Shown: positions 16,241 through 26,350 of the stretch, one piece after another
Numbering within the stretch: the first letter of the stretch is position 1
Layout: each line of letters begins with the position of its first letter
Assembly: GCF_001597745.1 (NCBI RefSeq)
Contig: NZ_LUHJ01000014.1
Coordinates: 1-64,000, forward strand
DNA: 64,000 nucleotides
Origin: Anabaena sp. 4-3
GTDB taxonomy: Bacteria; Cyanobacteriota; Cyanobacteriia; Cyanobacteriales; Nostocaceae
Direction of reading: 5' to 3'
Notes under the pieces: model-generated
Seen by the model: the letters and a program-made list of their open reading frames with translations, nothing else
Databases searched by the model: none
What the model was told of the DNA's origin: nothing
Translations under genes and position numbers: made by a program

Positions 16241-17760
16241 TACGCTGTAGCTTTGAAGGTCTTTTTGTATTCGTCTAAAGCAGCCTTCAATGCTTTTTCT
16301 TCATCGTCACCCAGTACCTTCTTAGACTGTACGTCTTGGTAGTAAGGGTTAACACCAGATTTCAAGTAATCTCTGAAACCTTTGGTGAAGGTGGTTACTT
16401 TATCAACAGGGATATCATCTAAGTAACCGTTAATACCAGCGTAAAGAATTGCCACTTGTTCAGCTACGGACAAGGGTTGGTTTTGGGGCTGTTTCAACAG
16501 TTCCCGCAAACGTTGACCCCGTGCCAATTGGTCTTGGGTAGCTTTATCTAAGTCAGAAGCAAATTGCGCGAAAGCTTGCAAGTCGTCAAACTGTGCTAGT
16601 TCGAGTTTAATCTTACCAGCAACTTTTTTCATCGCTTTGGTTTGCGCCGCAGAACCTACACGGGATACGGAGATACCGGGGTTTACAGCCGGACGTACAC
16701 CAGCGTTGAACAAGTCAGAAGACAAGAAAATCTGACCGTCGGTAATAGAAATTACGTTGGTAGGAATGTAAGCGGAAACGTCACCAGCTTGGGTTTCGAT
16801 GATGGGTAGGGCGGTCATGCTACCTTTACCCAATTCGTCGCTGAGTTTAGCAGCGCGTTCCAATAAGCGAGAGTGAATGTAGAATACGTCTCCGGGGTAA
16901 GCTTCCCGTCCGGGTGGACGACGCAGCAGCAAGGACATTTGGCGATAAGCTTGTGCTTGCTTAGACAAGTCGTCGTAAACTACCAGGGTAGCTTTGCCTT
17001 TGTACATGAAATACTCAGCAATGGTAGCACCGGTGTAGGGTGCGAGGAATTGCAGGGTAGCAGGGTCACTGGCGTTAGCAGCTACAACTACGGTGTAGTC
17101 CATTGCGCCTTTTTCTTGCAGGGTTTGGACTACGTTAGCAACGGTGGAAGCTTTTTGACCAACGGCAACGTAAACACAAACTACATCTTCACCTTTTTGG
17201 TTGATGATGGTGTCGATCGCGATCGCAGTCTTACCTGTTTGACGGTCGCCAATGATCAATTCCCGTTGACCACGACCGATGGGAATCATGGAGTCAATCG
17301 CGGTAATACCTGTTTGCATCGGTTCATGTACAGACCGACGGGCAATAATACCAGGCGCGGGAGATTCAATCAAACGGCTTTCGGTGGTTTTGATGTCGCC
17401 TTTACCGTCGATAGCACGACCCAAAGCGTCTACAACACGACCAATTAGAGCTTCACCTACAGCTACCTGAGCAATTCTGCCGGTGGCGGTAACGGTGCTA
17501 CCTTCTTGGATGTCGCGACCTTCACCCATTAATACCGCACCAACGTTGTCTTCTTCCAAGTTTTGGGCGATACCAACTGTGCCGTCTTCAAATTCTAAAA
17601 GTTCTCCAGCCATGGCCTTTTCTAGACCATAAATCCGGGCGATACCGTCACCCACTTGCAGTACAGTACCAACGTTAGCTACTTTAACTTCTTGGTCGTA
17701 CTGCTCGATTTGCTGCTGAATAATACTGCTGATTTCGTCAGGTCTAATTGAAATGCTCAT
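16240..17760 (-). CDS. atpA: ATP synthase F1 alpha subunit
   Basis: A 506-residue regulatory nucleotide-binding subunit. The Walker A motif GDRQTGKT is at residues 171-178; the start [20 protein letters not shown] and the signature [14 protein letters not shown] are as in all bacterial/chloroplast alpha subunits. It forms the catalytic hexamer with beta subunits; beta and epsilon are not in this window, as usual in cyanobacteria where they form a separate operon. Positioned between delta and gamma in the minus-strand cluster. Confidence 0.98.
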   Translation of the reverse strand: MSISIRPDEISSIIQQQIEQYDQEVKVANVGTVLQVGDGIARIYGLEKAMAGELLEFEDGTVGIAQNLEEDNVGAVLMGEGRDIQEGSTVTATGRIAQVAVGEALIGRVVDALGRAIDGKGDIKTTESRLIESPAPGIIARRSVHEPMQTGITAIDSMIPIGRGQRELIIGDRQTGKTAIAIDTIINQKGEDVVCVYVAVGQKASTVANVVQTLQEKGAMDYTVVVAANASDPATLQFLAPYTGATIAEYFMYKGKATLVVYDDLSKQAQAYRQMSLLLRRPPGREAYPGDVFYIHSRLLERAAKLSDELGKGSMTALPIIETQAGDVSAYIPTNVISITDGQIFLSSDLFNAGVRPAVNPGISVSRVGSAAQTKAMKKVAGKIKLELAQFDDLQAFAQFASDLDKATQDQLARGQRLRELLKQPQNQPLSVAEQVAILYAGINGYLDDIPVDKVTTFTKGFRDYLKSGVNPYYQDVQSKKVLGDDEEKALKAALDEYKKTFKATA

Positions 17761-17801
17761 CTGTGTATCTTTTTTTTCTTGCGAGACGGAAGATATGGAA
17801 T

Positions 17802-17823
17802 AGACGCGAGAAGTATCGCGTCT
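17802..17823. repeat. Hairpin between delta and alpha subunit genes
   Basis: Perfect 8-bp stem AGACGCGA/TCGCGTCT with a 6-nt loop in the atpH-atpA spacer. A closely related hairpin (AGAGACGCGAT arms) is found at 46576-46599. It could shape mRNA stability within the operon, or be a dispersed palindrome. Confidence 0.5.
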
Positions 17824-17891
17824 GCATTTAGCTTGAGGAGTTAAGAGTTAAGTTTTAATTGCTTTGCCTCTTAACTTTACCTTCTAACTTT

Positions 17892-18446
17892 TCAGCTACT
17901 GCTTAAACGCAAGGAGAGGCGACGCAGTTGACCCCGGATACTGGAGTCAATTACCTGAGAGCCTATTTTGATAATCACACCACCAATCAGGTCACTATCT
18001 ACTTTAGTTTCTAGTTCTACCTGACGAGCTTTACTGATGGCGAGTACCTTTTCTTTTACAGCTTCCAGCTGTTCTTCTGTCAGTGGCACAGCAGAAGTAA
18101 CTTCTGCCAATACGGTTTGATTGAGTTGCCGCAATAGTGCTAGATACTGCTGGAGAATTTCCGCCAAGAAGAAAATCCGGCGTTTATCTACTAGCAGCAG
18201 TAAGAAATTGCGTAAATATGGGTTGGCATCTGCGCCCAAAATTTGTTTAATCGCAGCCTTTTTGTTCTCGGCAGAAATAAAAGGGTTGTCGATAAAAGTT
18301 TTTAGCTGCTGGTTCTCGGAAAGCAGACTCAGCAAAGTCCGCGCATCTGTGCCGAACTCTTCCGTCAAATTTTGCGATTGAGCGATGGACAACAGGGCCT
18401 GTGCGTAAGGCTGGGCTATTTCAGTGTTTGCTACTTTACTTGTCAT
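17892..18446 (-). CDS. atpH: ATP synthase F1 delta subunit
   Basis: A 184-residue OSCP/delta family protein connecting the F1 head with the peripheral b/b' stalk. Typical features are the N-terminal six-helix bundle (IAQPYAQALLSIAQSQNL) and the C-terminal signature GGVIIKIGSQVIDSSIRGQL. Its start lies 2 nt from the stop codon of the upstream b-subunit gene (atpF), so translation is likely coupled. In cyanobacterial naming it is often atpD. Confidence 0.96.
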   Translation of the reverse strand: MTSKVANTEIAQPYAQALLSIAQSQNLTEEFGTDARTLLSLLSENQQLKTFIDNPFISAENKKAAIKQILGADANPYLRNFLLLLVDKRRIFFLAEILQQYLALLRQLNQTVLAEVTSAVPLTEEQLEAVKEKVLAISKARQVELETKVDSDLIGGVIIKIGSQVIDSSIRGQLRRLSLRLSSS

Positions 18447-18448
18447 AC

Positions 18449-19006
18449 CTAGCCTCCCAGTTGTGCAATGCTGCGGTCAATTAAAGCTTTTTGAGCGTCA
18501 TCAGCAATGCCGCCTTTAAGTTCTGTTTCGACCTTTTGCAACGCCAAAGCTACTACTCGCTGCCGCAACTGCGCGATCGCTTTATCTAGTTCTGCATTTA
18601 AGTCTGCTGTGCCGGCAGCTTGCAAGCGTTCAATATCTACAGCAGCTTGGTCGATAATTGCTTGACTTGCGGCTTGGGCGTTTTCTTGAGCAGCTGCTTT
18701 GATTCTTTCAGCTTCTGCTTGTGCTTGCGTTAGCTTTTGTTGTGCCTCTTGCAATTGCTTGGCGGCATTTGCGGCACGTTGTTCTGCATTCTTAATTGCT
18801 GTCTCAATGTTCTCGCGGCGAGTTTTGAGGGTATTACCTAGCACTTTCCGCCCAAAAACCAACAGCACAGTAATAATAATGGCTAGGTTAATCAGGTTGG
18901 TTTCTAGAATATTGGTATTTAGACTAAAACCACCTTCCGCCGCACCCTCTGCCAATTCACCTCCAACGGCGGTGGCTTCCGCCATCAACAGTAAAAAAGT
19001 CCCCAT
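18449..19006 (-). CDS. atpF: ATP synthase F0 b subunit
   Basis: A 185-residue peripheral-stalk subunit. There is a single N-terminal membrane helix ([20 protein letters not shown], about residues 37-56) followed by a long charged helix rich in Ala, Gln and Glu ([20 protein letters not shown]) that dimerises with b'. The short N-terminal segment before the helix ([19 protein letters not shown] region) is typical of cyanobacterial b. Ends 2 nt before the delta subunit gene. Confidence 0.95.
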   Translation of the reverse strand: MGTFLLLMAEATAVGGELAEGAAEGGFSLNTNILETNLINLAIIITVLLVFGRKVLGNTLKTRRENIETAIKNAEQRAANAAKQLQEAQQKLTQAQAEAERIKAAAQENAQAASQAIIDQAAVDIERLQAAGTADLNAELDKAIAQLRQRVVALALQKVETELKGGIADDAQKALIDRSIAQLGG

Positions 19007-19124
19007 GATTCTTCATCCACAACTGCGCTGTCAAAGGTTTGTCATTTGTCCTGTGTCATTTCTGCTTGATTGTGGCTGAATGACTCAAACACAATGACTC
19101 ATGACTGATCACGAATTTGTTGAG

Positions 19125-19616
19125 TTAACGCTGGTTTGCTAGATCAGCTCCTAACAGCTTTTCTAGAATTTGGCGACTTAGGGCATCGACTTGTTGCTCT
19201 AAAGAAGCCAGAGCTTGCTGTTTTTGCTGCTCAATTTCACTAGCAGCTTTTTCTCTTTGCACTTGAGCTTCTTGTTGTGCTGCGGCTATTTTTTGGGCAG
19301 CAATTTTTTGTGCTTCTGCTTGAGCTTCCGCAATAGTTGTTTGGGCTTGTCGTCTAGCTCCTGCTAACTCTTGCTCATATTGCTCTGCCAACTTTTCCGC
19401 TTTGGACAAACGCTCTTGAGCATCTAATTGATTGTTACGGATATATTCATTCCGTCCATCAATCGCGTTGCCTAGTGGTTTGTAAAGGGTGGCATTCAAT
19501 AACAAGGCTAACACTAAAAACTGGATTGCCATTAAAGGTAGGGTAGCGTCTAAATCAAACAGCCCCCCTTCTTTAGCAACCTCTTCCACAGCCAATAAGG
19601 TGATCCAATGTGTCAT
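19125..19616 (-). CDS. atpG: ATP synthase F0 b' subunit
   Basis: A 163-residue second stalk subunit, found in photosynthetic bacteria and plastids together with b. Membrane helix [20 protein letters not shown] near residues 28-47, then a long amphipathic helix ([20 protein letters not shown]). Forms the b/b' heterodimer. Located between c and b genes as usual. Symbol use varies: in cyanobacteria b' is atpG, a name used for gamma elsewhere. Confidence 0.95.
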   Translation of the reverse strand: MTHWITLLAVEEVAKEGGLFDLDATLPLMAIQFLVLALLLNATLYKPLGNAIDGRNEYIRNNQLDAQERLSKAEKLAEQYEQELAGARRQAQTTIAEAQAEAQKIAAQKIAAAQQEAQVQREKAASEIEQQKQQALASLEQQVDALSRQILEKLLGADLANQR

Positions 19617-19743
19617 GGTTGCTTATTCCTATCTACTATGCTTAGTCCTGAGTCCTGAGTCGTGAGTTATAGAGTTAGGAGATAAACTCGTAACTCTTAA
19701 CTCTTGTGTACTCAGTCCTCAGCACTCAGTACGCTGTACTGAA

Positions 19744-20001
<258 letters not shown>

Positions 20002-20134
20002 TTACTTTACTGAGTCGAGTGGGTTTTGATGTTGTGTTGCATCAATGGTCTTTTGTCATTATTTCATGACTTTTGTATAGGCGCGATTCATCACGTCTTT
20101 ACTGACCAATGATTATCTGTCGTCTGAGGGATTT

Positions 20135-20890
20135 TTAGTGGTGTCCCTCATGCTCTTCGCCATGATGGTCTTCCATCGCTTCACCGATGTAAGCCGCGGC
20201 CAATGTGGCAAAAATTAATGCCTGGATGGCACTGGTAAATAGTCCCAAAGCCATGACTGGCAAAGGTACAAATAAGGGAACTAATAATACCAATACACCA
20301 ACTACAAGTTCATCAGCTAAGATGTTACCGAATAAACGGAAGCTTAGGGATAGGGGCTTGGTGAAGTCTTCAATAATCTTAAACGGCAACATGAAGGATA
20401 CAGGTTGCACGTAGTTGCCAAAGTACCCCAAACCTTTTTTGCTGAATCCGGCATAAAAATATGCTAAAGATGTCAACAAAGCTAAGGCAACCGTTGTGTT
20501 GATGTCACTTGTAGGTGCTGCTAATTCCCCTTCTGGCAAATGAATCAGCTTGAAAGGAACTAGGGCCCCAGACCAATTTGACACAAAAATGAACAAAAAC
20601 AAAGTGCCAACGAAAGGCACCCAAGGGCGATATTCTTTTTCGCCAATCTGGTTTTTCGCCAAATCCCGAATGAATTCTAGGGCATACTCCATTAAGTTCT
20701 GTATGCCACTAGGAATCCGTTTAACGCTGCTGCTTGCTGCTACAGAAACAAGCACTAGCACGCCAATAACAAACCAGGATGTGAGAAACACCTGACCATG
20801 CAATTTTAAGTTACCTATTTGCCAGTACAGATGTTTTCCCACTTCCAATTCGGCAAGTGGAACAGAGTAGAAGTTCAGAAAATTCAGCAT
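20135..20890 (-). CDS. atpB: ATP synthase F0 a subunit
   Basis: A 251-residue, multi-pass proton-channel subunit. The conserved [20 protein letters not shown] holds the essential Arg facing the c-ring, followed by [20 protein letters not shown] near the C-terminus. The His/Glu-rich tail ([11 protein letters not shown]) is seen in cyanobacterial members. It lies between atp1 and the c subunit gene. Often called atpI in cyanobacteria. Confidence 0.97.
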   Translation of the reverse strand: MLNFLNFYSVPLAELEVGKHLYWQIGNLKLHGQVFLTSWFVIGVLVLVSVAASSSVKRIPSGIQNLMEYALEFIRDLAKNQIGEKEYRPWVPFVGTLFLFIFVSNWSGALVPFKLIHLPEGELAAPTSDINTTVALALLTSLAYFYAGFSKKGLGYFGNYVQPVSFMLPFKIIEDFTKPLSLSFRLFGNILADELVVGVLVLLVPLFVPLPVMALGLFTSAIQALIFATLAAAYIGEAMEDHHGEEHEGHH

Positions 20891-20942
20891 TTTCTTTCCA
20901 TTTCAAATTCTTCTCTCAGGTTAACCGGAGAAGCGGAGCCTT

Positions 20943-21404
20943 TTAAGGTTGCCGGAGCTTTGGCGAGTCAGAGATAAACGCCACCCTAACTACATAGATG
21001 ATGAGCGTGGCTTTATAGGTGAGAAATCCCAAAAATATGGGCATGATTTGTAGTTGATTCCACCGCGATGCTAGCAAAATCAGAGCTACTAACAGGGCTA
21101 ACCGAGTTTTACTCAGCTGCTGTTTCTCTGTACCTAAACGCTCGACATCTTTCGCCAACATTCTCAAGTAAACCACACCTGTACACGCTCCCAACAAATA
21201 ATTCAGGGCAACGTTTAAGGAGTAGAAGAACCAGACAGAGACAAAAATAATCCCTGTTAAGACAAGTGTGATTAGCAACAACTCCTGATAGAGTTGATAG
21301 AACTCCTGCATAGAAGAGTTTACTGGTTCTGTGTCCTCAAAACCAGGCTGAGTATCTTGTCGCGTTGTCTGAGTGGGTGCAATTGATTCGTCTGACAAGC
21401 TCAC
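20943..21404 (-). CDS. atp1: ATP synthase accessory protein AtpI/Atp1
   Basis: A 153-residue small membrane protein at the head of the atp cluster. After a soluble acidic N-terminus (about 45 residues) there are four hydrophobic segments, including [19 protein letters not shown] and [14 protein letters not shown]. Members of this family (gene 1 of ATP operons) are thought to help c-ring assembly and are not part of the finished enzyme. The assignment rests mainly on position, size and membrane layout. Confidence 0.88.
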   Translation of the reverse strand: MSLSDESIAPTQTTRQDTQPGFEDTEPVNSSMQEFYQLYQELLLITLVLTGIIFVSVWFFYSLNVALNYLLGACTGVVYLRMLAKDVERLGTEKQQLSKTRLALLVALILLASRWNQLQIMPIFLGFLTYKATLIIYVVRVAFISDSPKLRQP

Positions 21405-21941
21405 GGGACTTGAAACCAGTACAGCTAATTATGGTGACTGCACATTCAGTCAGCTGAATCATATCACGATCCGGTAACAATACTTTAGAAAAAAACAATT
21501 AACTTCTTGTTACACTCCCAAAAACAGCAAAAGATTACTTTCCAGCATCGAAGAGGAAAGTCTGGTATGCAGTCATCTAGCCACGTTCCTGGTTGAAAAT
21601 TCAGAATTTCACTTGATTTGAGTAAACTTCTATCCTCCAATCTGGTTTTTTGAGTGTCCAGTCAGTTCTGTGTTGTGGTGATGCAGTCGGGTTTCTTCAA
21701 CTCAGCTAGTGTTTGAGGCGCAATCACTTCACTGCTGAATTTCAAGAAACTCTGACTTACGGAGTGATCATCATCAGATATTGAGCTACTGCTGGTCACT
21801 CTTCTACTTTACATGAGTTTTCCTGAAAACGGTTGTAGGCGATCGCCCATCACCTGATAGGGTGTAAGAGTTTTGTTGTTCTAGACTCCTACACACTTTT
21901 TTTAGATTATCGTTTCAGCGTTTATTTTTACTACAACAAAA
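21405..21941. other. Upstream region of the ATP synthase cluster
   Basis: The 537 nt between the methyltransferase gene and atp1. No open frame looks coding and I see no repeat. Being upstream of atp1 it should contain the promoter(s) of the operon and a long leader, but I cannot point to specific boxes. Confidence 0.5.
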
Positions 21942-23123
21942 TTAAGCAGGTGTTAATATGAGTAACTGCTGTTGCATCAATGTTCTAACTGTATCTAACC
22001 CTAGTTGTACAGTTGTCAAAATCTCAGCCACAGTGGAATTACCATCACACTTTTGTAAAAACTCAAACTCGGCTGCTGACAGGTTAACAATTTGGTAGTC
22101 GTAATTAAATAAACACTGACTAGGAAATCCGTCAATACAGGGGTTGAGTTCGGGAATTGCTGAGAGTAGAATCTGATCATCTGACCAGTCGGTTTTGCTG
22201 ATGGGTGGACGACCAAGGAAGAATTCGTAATGTGTGACTTCTGGGTTGAGTAATTCTATTAAACGGTAACGTTGGCGATCGCTCAACTTTTGCGCCCGTG
22301 CAATTAACTCTGGTGCTTTCCCCAAAAGTCTGTCTAAATTCCAAAAACTCGGATTTGAGAACCCGATAAACTCTAAACCTGAAGCATCAATTAATTCAAA
22401 CAGAGTATCAATATTGTAGTCAACCTCTTGGGGATGAACATACATATCAGCGAAGCATTCATCCCGTTGGTTTTCCATAGCCCAGCGTTCTTTTTCCCGC
22501 TTGACAAGACGGTTATTTTCTGGTAATGAGGCGAAGATTTGGCGACCGACTTGTACACCGTCGCGATAATCGCCTTGTTTTTCATTTTGCAGGAGAGCGA
22601 TCGCTTTTTGCATCAATTGAATTTCCCAGCGTCCCAACTCCCCGTAGACAAAAATGTGCATCAACCCACCAGGGGCTAACTTTTGCGCTAAAGCTTGTAT
22701 ACCACGTATGGGGTCGGGTAAGTGATGCAACACACCCACACAATTAATTAAATCAAACTCACCCGGTAACTGAGCCACATCATACAAACTCAGGTGATGA
22801 AATTCAACACGGTCAGCACCAGAACTTTTACAACGTGCTTTTGCTACTTCCAATGTACCGGAACTTAAATCAATACCGACTACCTGCGCTTGGGGGTTGA
22901 GATGTACTAAATATTCCGTTCCGACTCCCGAACCACAACCAGCATCTAAGATGCGGATATCTTGCTTTTGTGGTTTCCTTCCTGTGCAGAAGTTGTAAGC
23001 AGCCAACCAATTCCAACGCCAATTGTAACCGGGGGGTGGTTCATCTAGTATCGGTTCTGGCGGGAAGGGGTAAGTATCGTAGAGTTTCGCAACAGCACTA
23101 CTGACAGCTTGAGAATCGGACAT
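21942..23123 (-). CDS. Class I SAM-dependent methyltransferase
   Basis: A 393-residue protein. Residues 55-170 form a Rossmann-type methyltransferase domain with motif I ILDAGCGSGVGTEYL, an acidic residue after strand 2 (VVGIDLSSGTLEVA) and FDLINCVGVLHHLPDP. The C-terminal 200 residues are an additional region (including FLQKCDGNSTVAEIL, reminiscent of small helical binding domains) found in cyanobacterial homologues. The substrate is unknown. It lies on the same strand as, and upstream of, the atp cluster, separated by the 537-nt spacer, so it is not clearly part of that operon. Confidence 0.85.
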   Translation of the reverse strand: MSDSQAVSSAVAKLYDTYPFPPEPILDEPPPGYNWRWNWLAAYNFCTGRKPQKQDIRILDAGCGSGVGTEYLVHLNPQAQVVGIDLSSGTLEVAKARCKSSGADRVEFHHLSLYDVAQLPGEFDLINCVGVLHHLPDPIRGIQALAQKLAPGGLMHIFVYGELGRWEIQLMQKAIALLQNEKQGDYRDGVQVGRQIFASLPENNRLVKREKERWAMENQRDECFADMYVHPQEVDYNIDTLFELIDASGLEFIGFSNPSFWNLDRLLGKAPELIARAQKLSDRQRYRLIELLNPEVTHYEFFLGRPPISKTDWSDDQILLSAIPELNPCIDGFPSQCLFNYDYQIVNLSAAEFEFLQKCDGNSTVAEILTTVQLGLDTVRTLMQQQLLILTPA

Positions 23124-23419
23124 GAGCAGGACTAACGCAGCATTTCTGAGTTTAGCGGATAGGGGTAATTAGGGCAAAGGTGATTACAGGTAAGGGAAGC
23201 GATCGCATTTGCTCTGTCTATAACCCAGATAGTTCTGGGTGCTTAAAGTTAATTGAATACAGGGATGACATTACTGCATTACTACTAAACTTAAAACACA
23301 TCTCAAGATTTTTGCAATCAAAATTTAAATAGCTTAAAAAATTCAAATATCACGATATTCAACAACCATTAAAACAGGCAAACATATCATTTATTGTGCT
23401 TATTCTGCACCGTGAAATC

Positions 23420-24940
23420 TTAGGAAAGTTCTTCCTGAATCAAACGAAGCCCAAATACCCAAGCTGGTGGATTATTATATGTATAATCACCGCGAAAGTA
23501 ACCGTTAATTGGTGACTCTGTAGGTTTTGTAATTACTCTCCATGTTTTATCAAAACTTGGTGATATAACCTTTTGGATATCTGGATTAATTGACATGGGA
23601 ATATCCATGTAAGCATCACAGTTGTTAAAGGTTTCAGGATAAACTCGCAACAAATTAGTTCTTATAGTTAGTCGCAGTCCAATAGAGTTTTCTACTTCTA
23701 CCTCTTCTTGCCAATAATCTTGCTCTTGTGGATGATGATATGATGGCATCATTATATTATCCTTTTCTAATCTGGCTAACGAATAAAAGCTATTGTCTCC
23801 ATGACGCAATATGTTGATAAGCTGATTTACAGCCATAACATTATCATTACCGATGTTCCCAATTTGGGATGTAATTTTAACGGATTCATTTTCCCTTTTT
23901 TCTAAGAGTTCTTTTTCAATTTCTTGAATATTTTCTAATACTTTATTATCTACGTTTGTATTTAATAATTTACCAGCATGATAAACAAAGTCGGAAAAAG
24001 TATACATCCATAATTCCATGCCAGTAAGATTATACAACTCATTAATCAAGTCTTCACGAGGTTTTTCAATTTTTTTCTCGTTTTTGTAACACCAATCTTC
24101 CTTAATGTCATTAATTATTAAAATTATGGGCTTTTTCACGTTATTAGCATAATCTATAATTTGTTTCCAAATGATTAAATCGCCATAGATACTTATACCT
24201 TTTTTATCGCTTTGATCTTCATATCCAGGAGGAATTTTTGAACGATAGCGTAATTCACCCTCTTTGACAATTTCCATCAGTTCGCTAAAGCTGTATCCTT
24301 CACCCACTTCCAAATATTGATTGAATATCTCAAATACTGTATCATTTTGAGCAAGTAAATTTATTTTAGCCTCTTTATTAGATATTTCACCTTTTATCCG
24401 ATTTTCCAAATCTTGAAGCTGTTCTTTAAAATTCTTTAACTGATTTCCCAATGAGGTTTTTAAATCTTCAATCGCAGTTCCCAAACATTCGACTGATTCA
24501 ATCAATTTTTCATCTTCAAAATAAGGATGTTTATCCTGTCTTGTAGTTTTTTCTTGTAGAGTTTTGAAATGGCCTAATATTGTAGTGATTTCTGTGTTGA
24601 GTGACTTATCTATCTTATTAATACTTGTTGAGATTTTGTTTAAATGACCGCTATCATTATTCTTTCGCTCGTCATTTATTAAATTATTGTAAGACTGGAT
24701 AGGTTTTCTAATAACATTTTCTCGTCCTTTTAAGTATTCATATTCTACTTGTTGAGGAATCCACAAACGACCAATAAGTTTTGAAAAAATACTTTCAGCT
24801 ATAGAATCCCACTCTCTTTCTGAATAAAAATAAAATTCTAGCAACGCCGATGTATCAAAAACAAAAATGCAATCTTGCCATAACTTATTTTCTCTTTCAG
24901 GTGAGAGGTTATAGATTTCTATACTTTTTTTATTTATCAT
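23420..24940 (-). CDS. PIN-like domain protein (DUF4935 type), possible defence or toxin nuclease
   Basis: A 506-residue protein. The N-terminus reads [14 protein letters not shown], the first strand of a PIN nuclease fold with acidic residue D29; later [19 protein letters not shown] and [11 protein letters not shown] fit the end of a large PIN-like domain with a long charged helical insertion (about 75-200). Residues 380-506 form an extra domain I do not recognise. PIN proteins are Mg-dependent RNases; catalytic activity is inferred from the family only. The gene is AT-rich, solitary, and borders the barnase/barstar/VapBC pocket, which suggests a conflict role. A plus-strand WD40 remnant begins right beside its start. 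Confidence 0.72.
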   Translation of the reverse strand: MINKKSIEIYNLSPERENKLWQDCIFVFDTSALLEFYFYSEREWDSIAESIFSKLIGRLWIPQQVEYEYLKGRENVIRKPIQSYNNLINDERKNNDSGHLNKISTSINKIDKSLNTEITTILGHFKTLQEKTTRQDKHPYFEDEKLIESVECLGTAIEDLKTSLGNQLKNFKEQLQDLENRIKGEISNKEAKINLLAQNDTVFEIFNQYLEVGEGYSFSELMEIVKEGELRYRSKIPPGYEDQSDKKGISIYGDLIIWKQIIDYANNVKKPIILIINDIKEDWCYKNEKKIEKPREDLINELYNLTGMELWMYTFSDFVYHAGKLLNTNVDNKVLENIQEIEKELLEKRENESVKITSQIGNIGNDNVMAVNQLINILRHGDNSFYSLARLEKDNIMMPSYHHPQEQDYWQEEVEVENSIGLRLTIRTNLLRVYPETFNNCDAYMDIPMSINPDIQKVISPSFDKTWRVITKPTESPINGYFRGDYTYNNPPAWVFGLRLIQEELS

Positions 24941-25052
24941 CTTGTTATTACTCTTTGTTTACCTAAAGCTAAGTATTAATATCTTCTTTTTTGTTTGGCT
25001 ATACATTAATATACTTTTACACGCTAGTACGCAAGATTTATGTAACAATTTT

Positions 25053-25175
25053 ATACAAAATTTCAACACCACTGGTCATTCTAGCTGGGTTTATTCTGTA
25101 ACATACAGCCCCGATGGCCTAACCTTAGCCAGTGGGAGTGGGAACAAGACTATCAATATATGGCGGATACGGTGA
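25053..25175 (+). pseudogene. WD40-repeat protein remnant (C-terminal repeat only)
   Basis: The plus strand reads [20 protein letters not shown], then [12 protein letters not shown] and a stop. That is one complete WD40 repeat with the GH, SPDG and W landmarks, but no upstream repeats, no proper start and AT-rich non-coding-like sequence before it. It is the tail of a larger WD40 protein left after deletion or recombination. Cyanobacterial WD40 proteins of this kind contain near-identical repeats and rearrange easily. Confidence 0.75.
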
Positions 25176-25315
25176 AGTAAATGGTATCCAATTTAACAAA
25201 TTTTTTCGTTATAATCATTAATTGTACTAATATTACAAAAATAACATCCCATAAAAAGCTGCTGTGCTTCTATACAATCAGCTAAGGGTAGATAAAATCA
25301 AATAAAGTATTTATA

Positions 25316-25600
25316 ATGAGTGGAATACCACAAGTTGAAGTTACTCAATTACCTCCAGAAGTTCAAACTACTATCAATCTTATTTCCATAGGTGGCCCTT
25401 ACCCTTATAGCAAAGATGGCATTGTGTTCAAAAACGTTGAAGGGTTATTGCCACCACAAACGCGAGGATATTATAAAGAATACACAGTACCAACTCCCGG
25501 AGCAACAGACAGAGGTAGCCGCCGCTTAATTACTGGGCAAAATGGCGAAGTTTACTATACTGCTGATCACTACAATAGCTTTCAAGAAGTCATCTATTAG
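25316..25600 (+). CDS. Barnase-like guanyl-specific ribonuclease (toxin)
   Basis: A 94-residue protein that matches the microbial ribonuclease (barnase/RNase N1-type) fold. FKNVEGLLP corresponds to the barnase NREGKLP region; E55 in YYKEYT is the likely general base; R66, R69 and R70 in DRGSRR supply phosphate binding; H85 in TADHYNSF is the catalytic His. All key residues are present, so an active RNase is likely. There is no signal peptide, unlike secreted barnase, so it acts inside the cell or is a detached toxin module of a larger polymorphic toxin. The next gene, 24 nt downstream, encodes a barstar-type inhibitor, which would neutralise it by blocking the active site. Confidence 0.85.
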   Translation: MSGIPQVEVTQLPPEVQTTINLISIGGPYPYSKDGIVFKNVEGLLPPQTRGYYKEYTVPTPGATDRGSRRLITGQNGEVYYTADHYNSFQEVIY

Positions 25601-25624
25601 CTGTGATAAGTTACGAGCAATATT

Positions 25625-26008
25625 ATGAATGAATTTCTTAATGTTTTACCAATAGATATTAAACAAAACATCCGTGAAGCAGTGGAACAAATAGCCGCAG
25701 AACCAGGAACAAAAGTTTTTTATTTTGATGGTAAAAAAATTAATAGCAAAGAAACATTTTTAAAACAAGCTGCTGAAGCAATGGACTTTCCTACATACTT
25801 TGGTGCTAACTGGGATGCTTTTGATGAATGTATCACCGATTTAACATGGTGTCCTGCTGAAAGATATGTCATTTTATATGATCATGCTGATATCTTTGCT
25901 CAAGCTGACCCGACACAGTACCAAATAGCATTGGATATTTTCAATTCAGCTAAAGAATACTGGGAAGCTAATAATATTTCTTTCAAATTTTTAGTTATTA
26001 ACAAATAG
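25625..26008 (+). CDS. Barstar family ribonuclease inhibitor (immunity/antitoxin)
   Basis: A 127-residue protein. The barstar signature is FPTYFGANWDAFDECITDL; D64 and E68 occupy the positions of barstar D35 and D39, which plug the barnase active site. Strand segments VFYFDGKKI and RYVILYDHADIF fit the fold; the chain is about 35 residues longer than classical barstar, mainly at the N-terminus. It immediately follows the barnase-like gene and is almost certainly cotranscribed as its inhibitor. Confidence 0.88.
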   Translation: MNEFLNVLPIDIKQNIREAVEQIAAEPGTKVFYFDGKKINSKETFLKQAAEAMDFPTYFGANWDAFDECITDLTWCPAERYVILYDHADIFAQADPTQYQIALDIFNSAKEYWEANNISFKFLVINK

Positions 26009-26087
26009 GTAATTTCACTTTTCACCTATTATCTATTTTCTTATCCTATAAATCATTTAATCCTGTAAATCCTGATTAAGACATTTT

Positions 26088-26232
26088 TTATTTAGGCAAA
26101 TTACCAGTCCAATCTTCTAAACACAAATCAGGCACTTTTTCAAAATCCTTCCAATTGAGGGTTACTAAAATCCCATCAACTGATTCTGCAATTGCAGCAA
26201 TGCGTAAATCGTGTGTACCAAATACAATTTTT
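26088..26232 (-). pseudogene. Truncated PIN-domain (VapC-like) toxin, C-terminal remnant
   Basis: The minus strand reads FGTHDLRIAAIAESVDG, then ILVTLNWKDFEKVPDLCLED and WTGNLPK before a stop. That is the standard C-terminal third of a VapC/PIN toxin (acidic D in THDLRIA, then VT.N..DF..VP.L..EDW). A stop codon and unrelated sequence lie immediately upstream, so about two thirds of the gene has been lost. It is a different family copy from the intact PIN protein at 27177-27593. Confidence 0.8.
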
Positions 26233-26350
26233 TATAAAATCTGTTTTTGTCAAGGTTTGTATAATAGAGTAATCAGGGAAAGTTTGCAAACATTAATCAG
26301 ATGGAATAAAGGTACTTGTCCATGTATTTTTGATAAATAAGGTAAAAAAA

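Noticed and set aside
16873-17448. Long 191-codon open frame opposite atpA
   Set aside because: Antisense shadow of a highly conserved gene with strong codon bias; no recognisable protein features and no plausible start context.
26155-26340. Plus-strand 61-codon open frame
   Set aside because: Antisense to the broken PIN-toxin tail, which explains its codon pattern.
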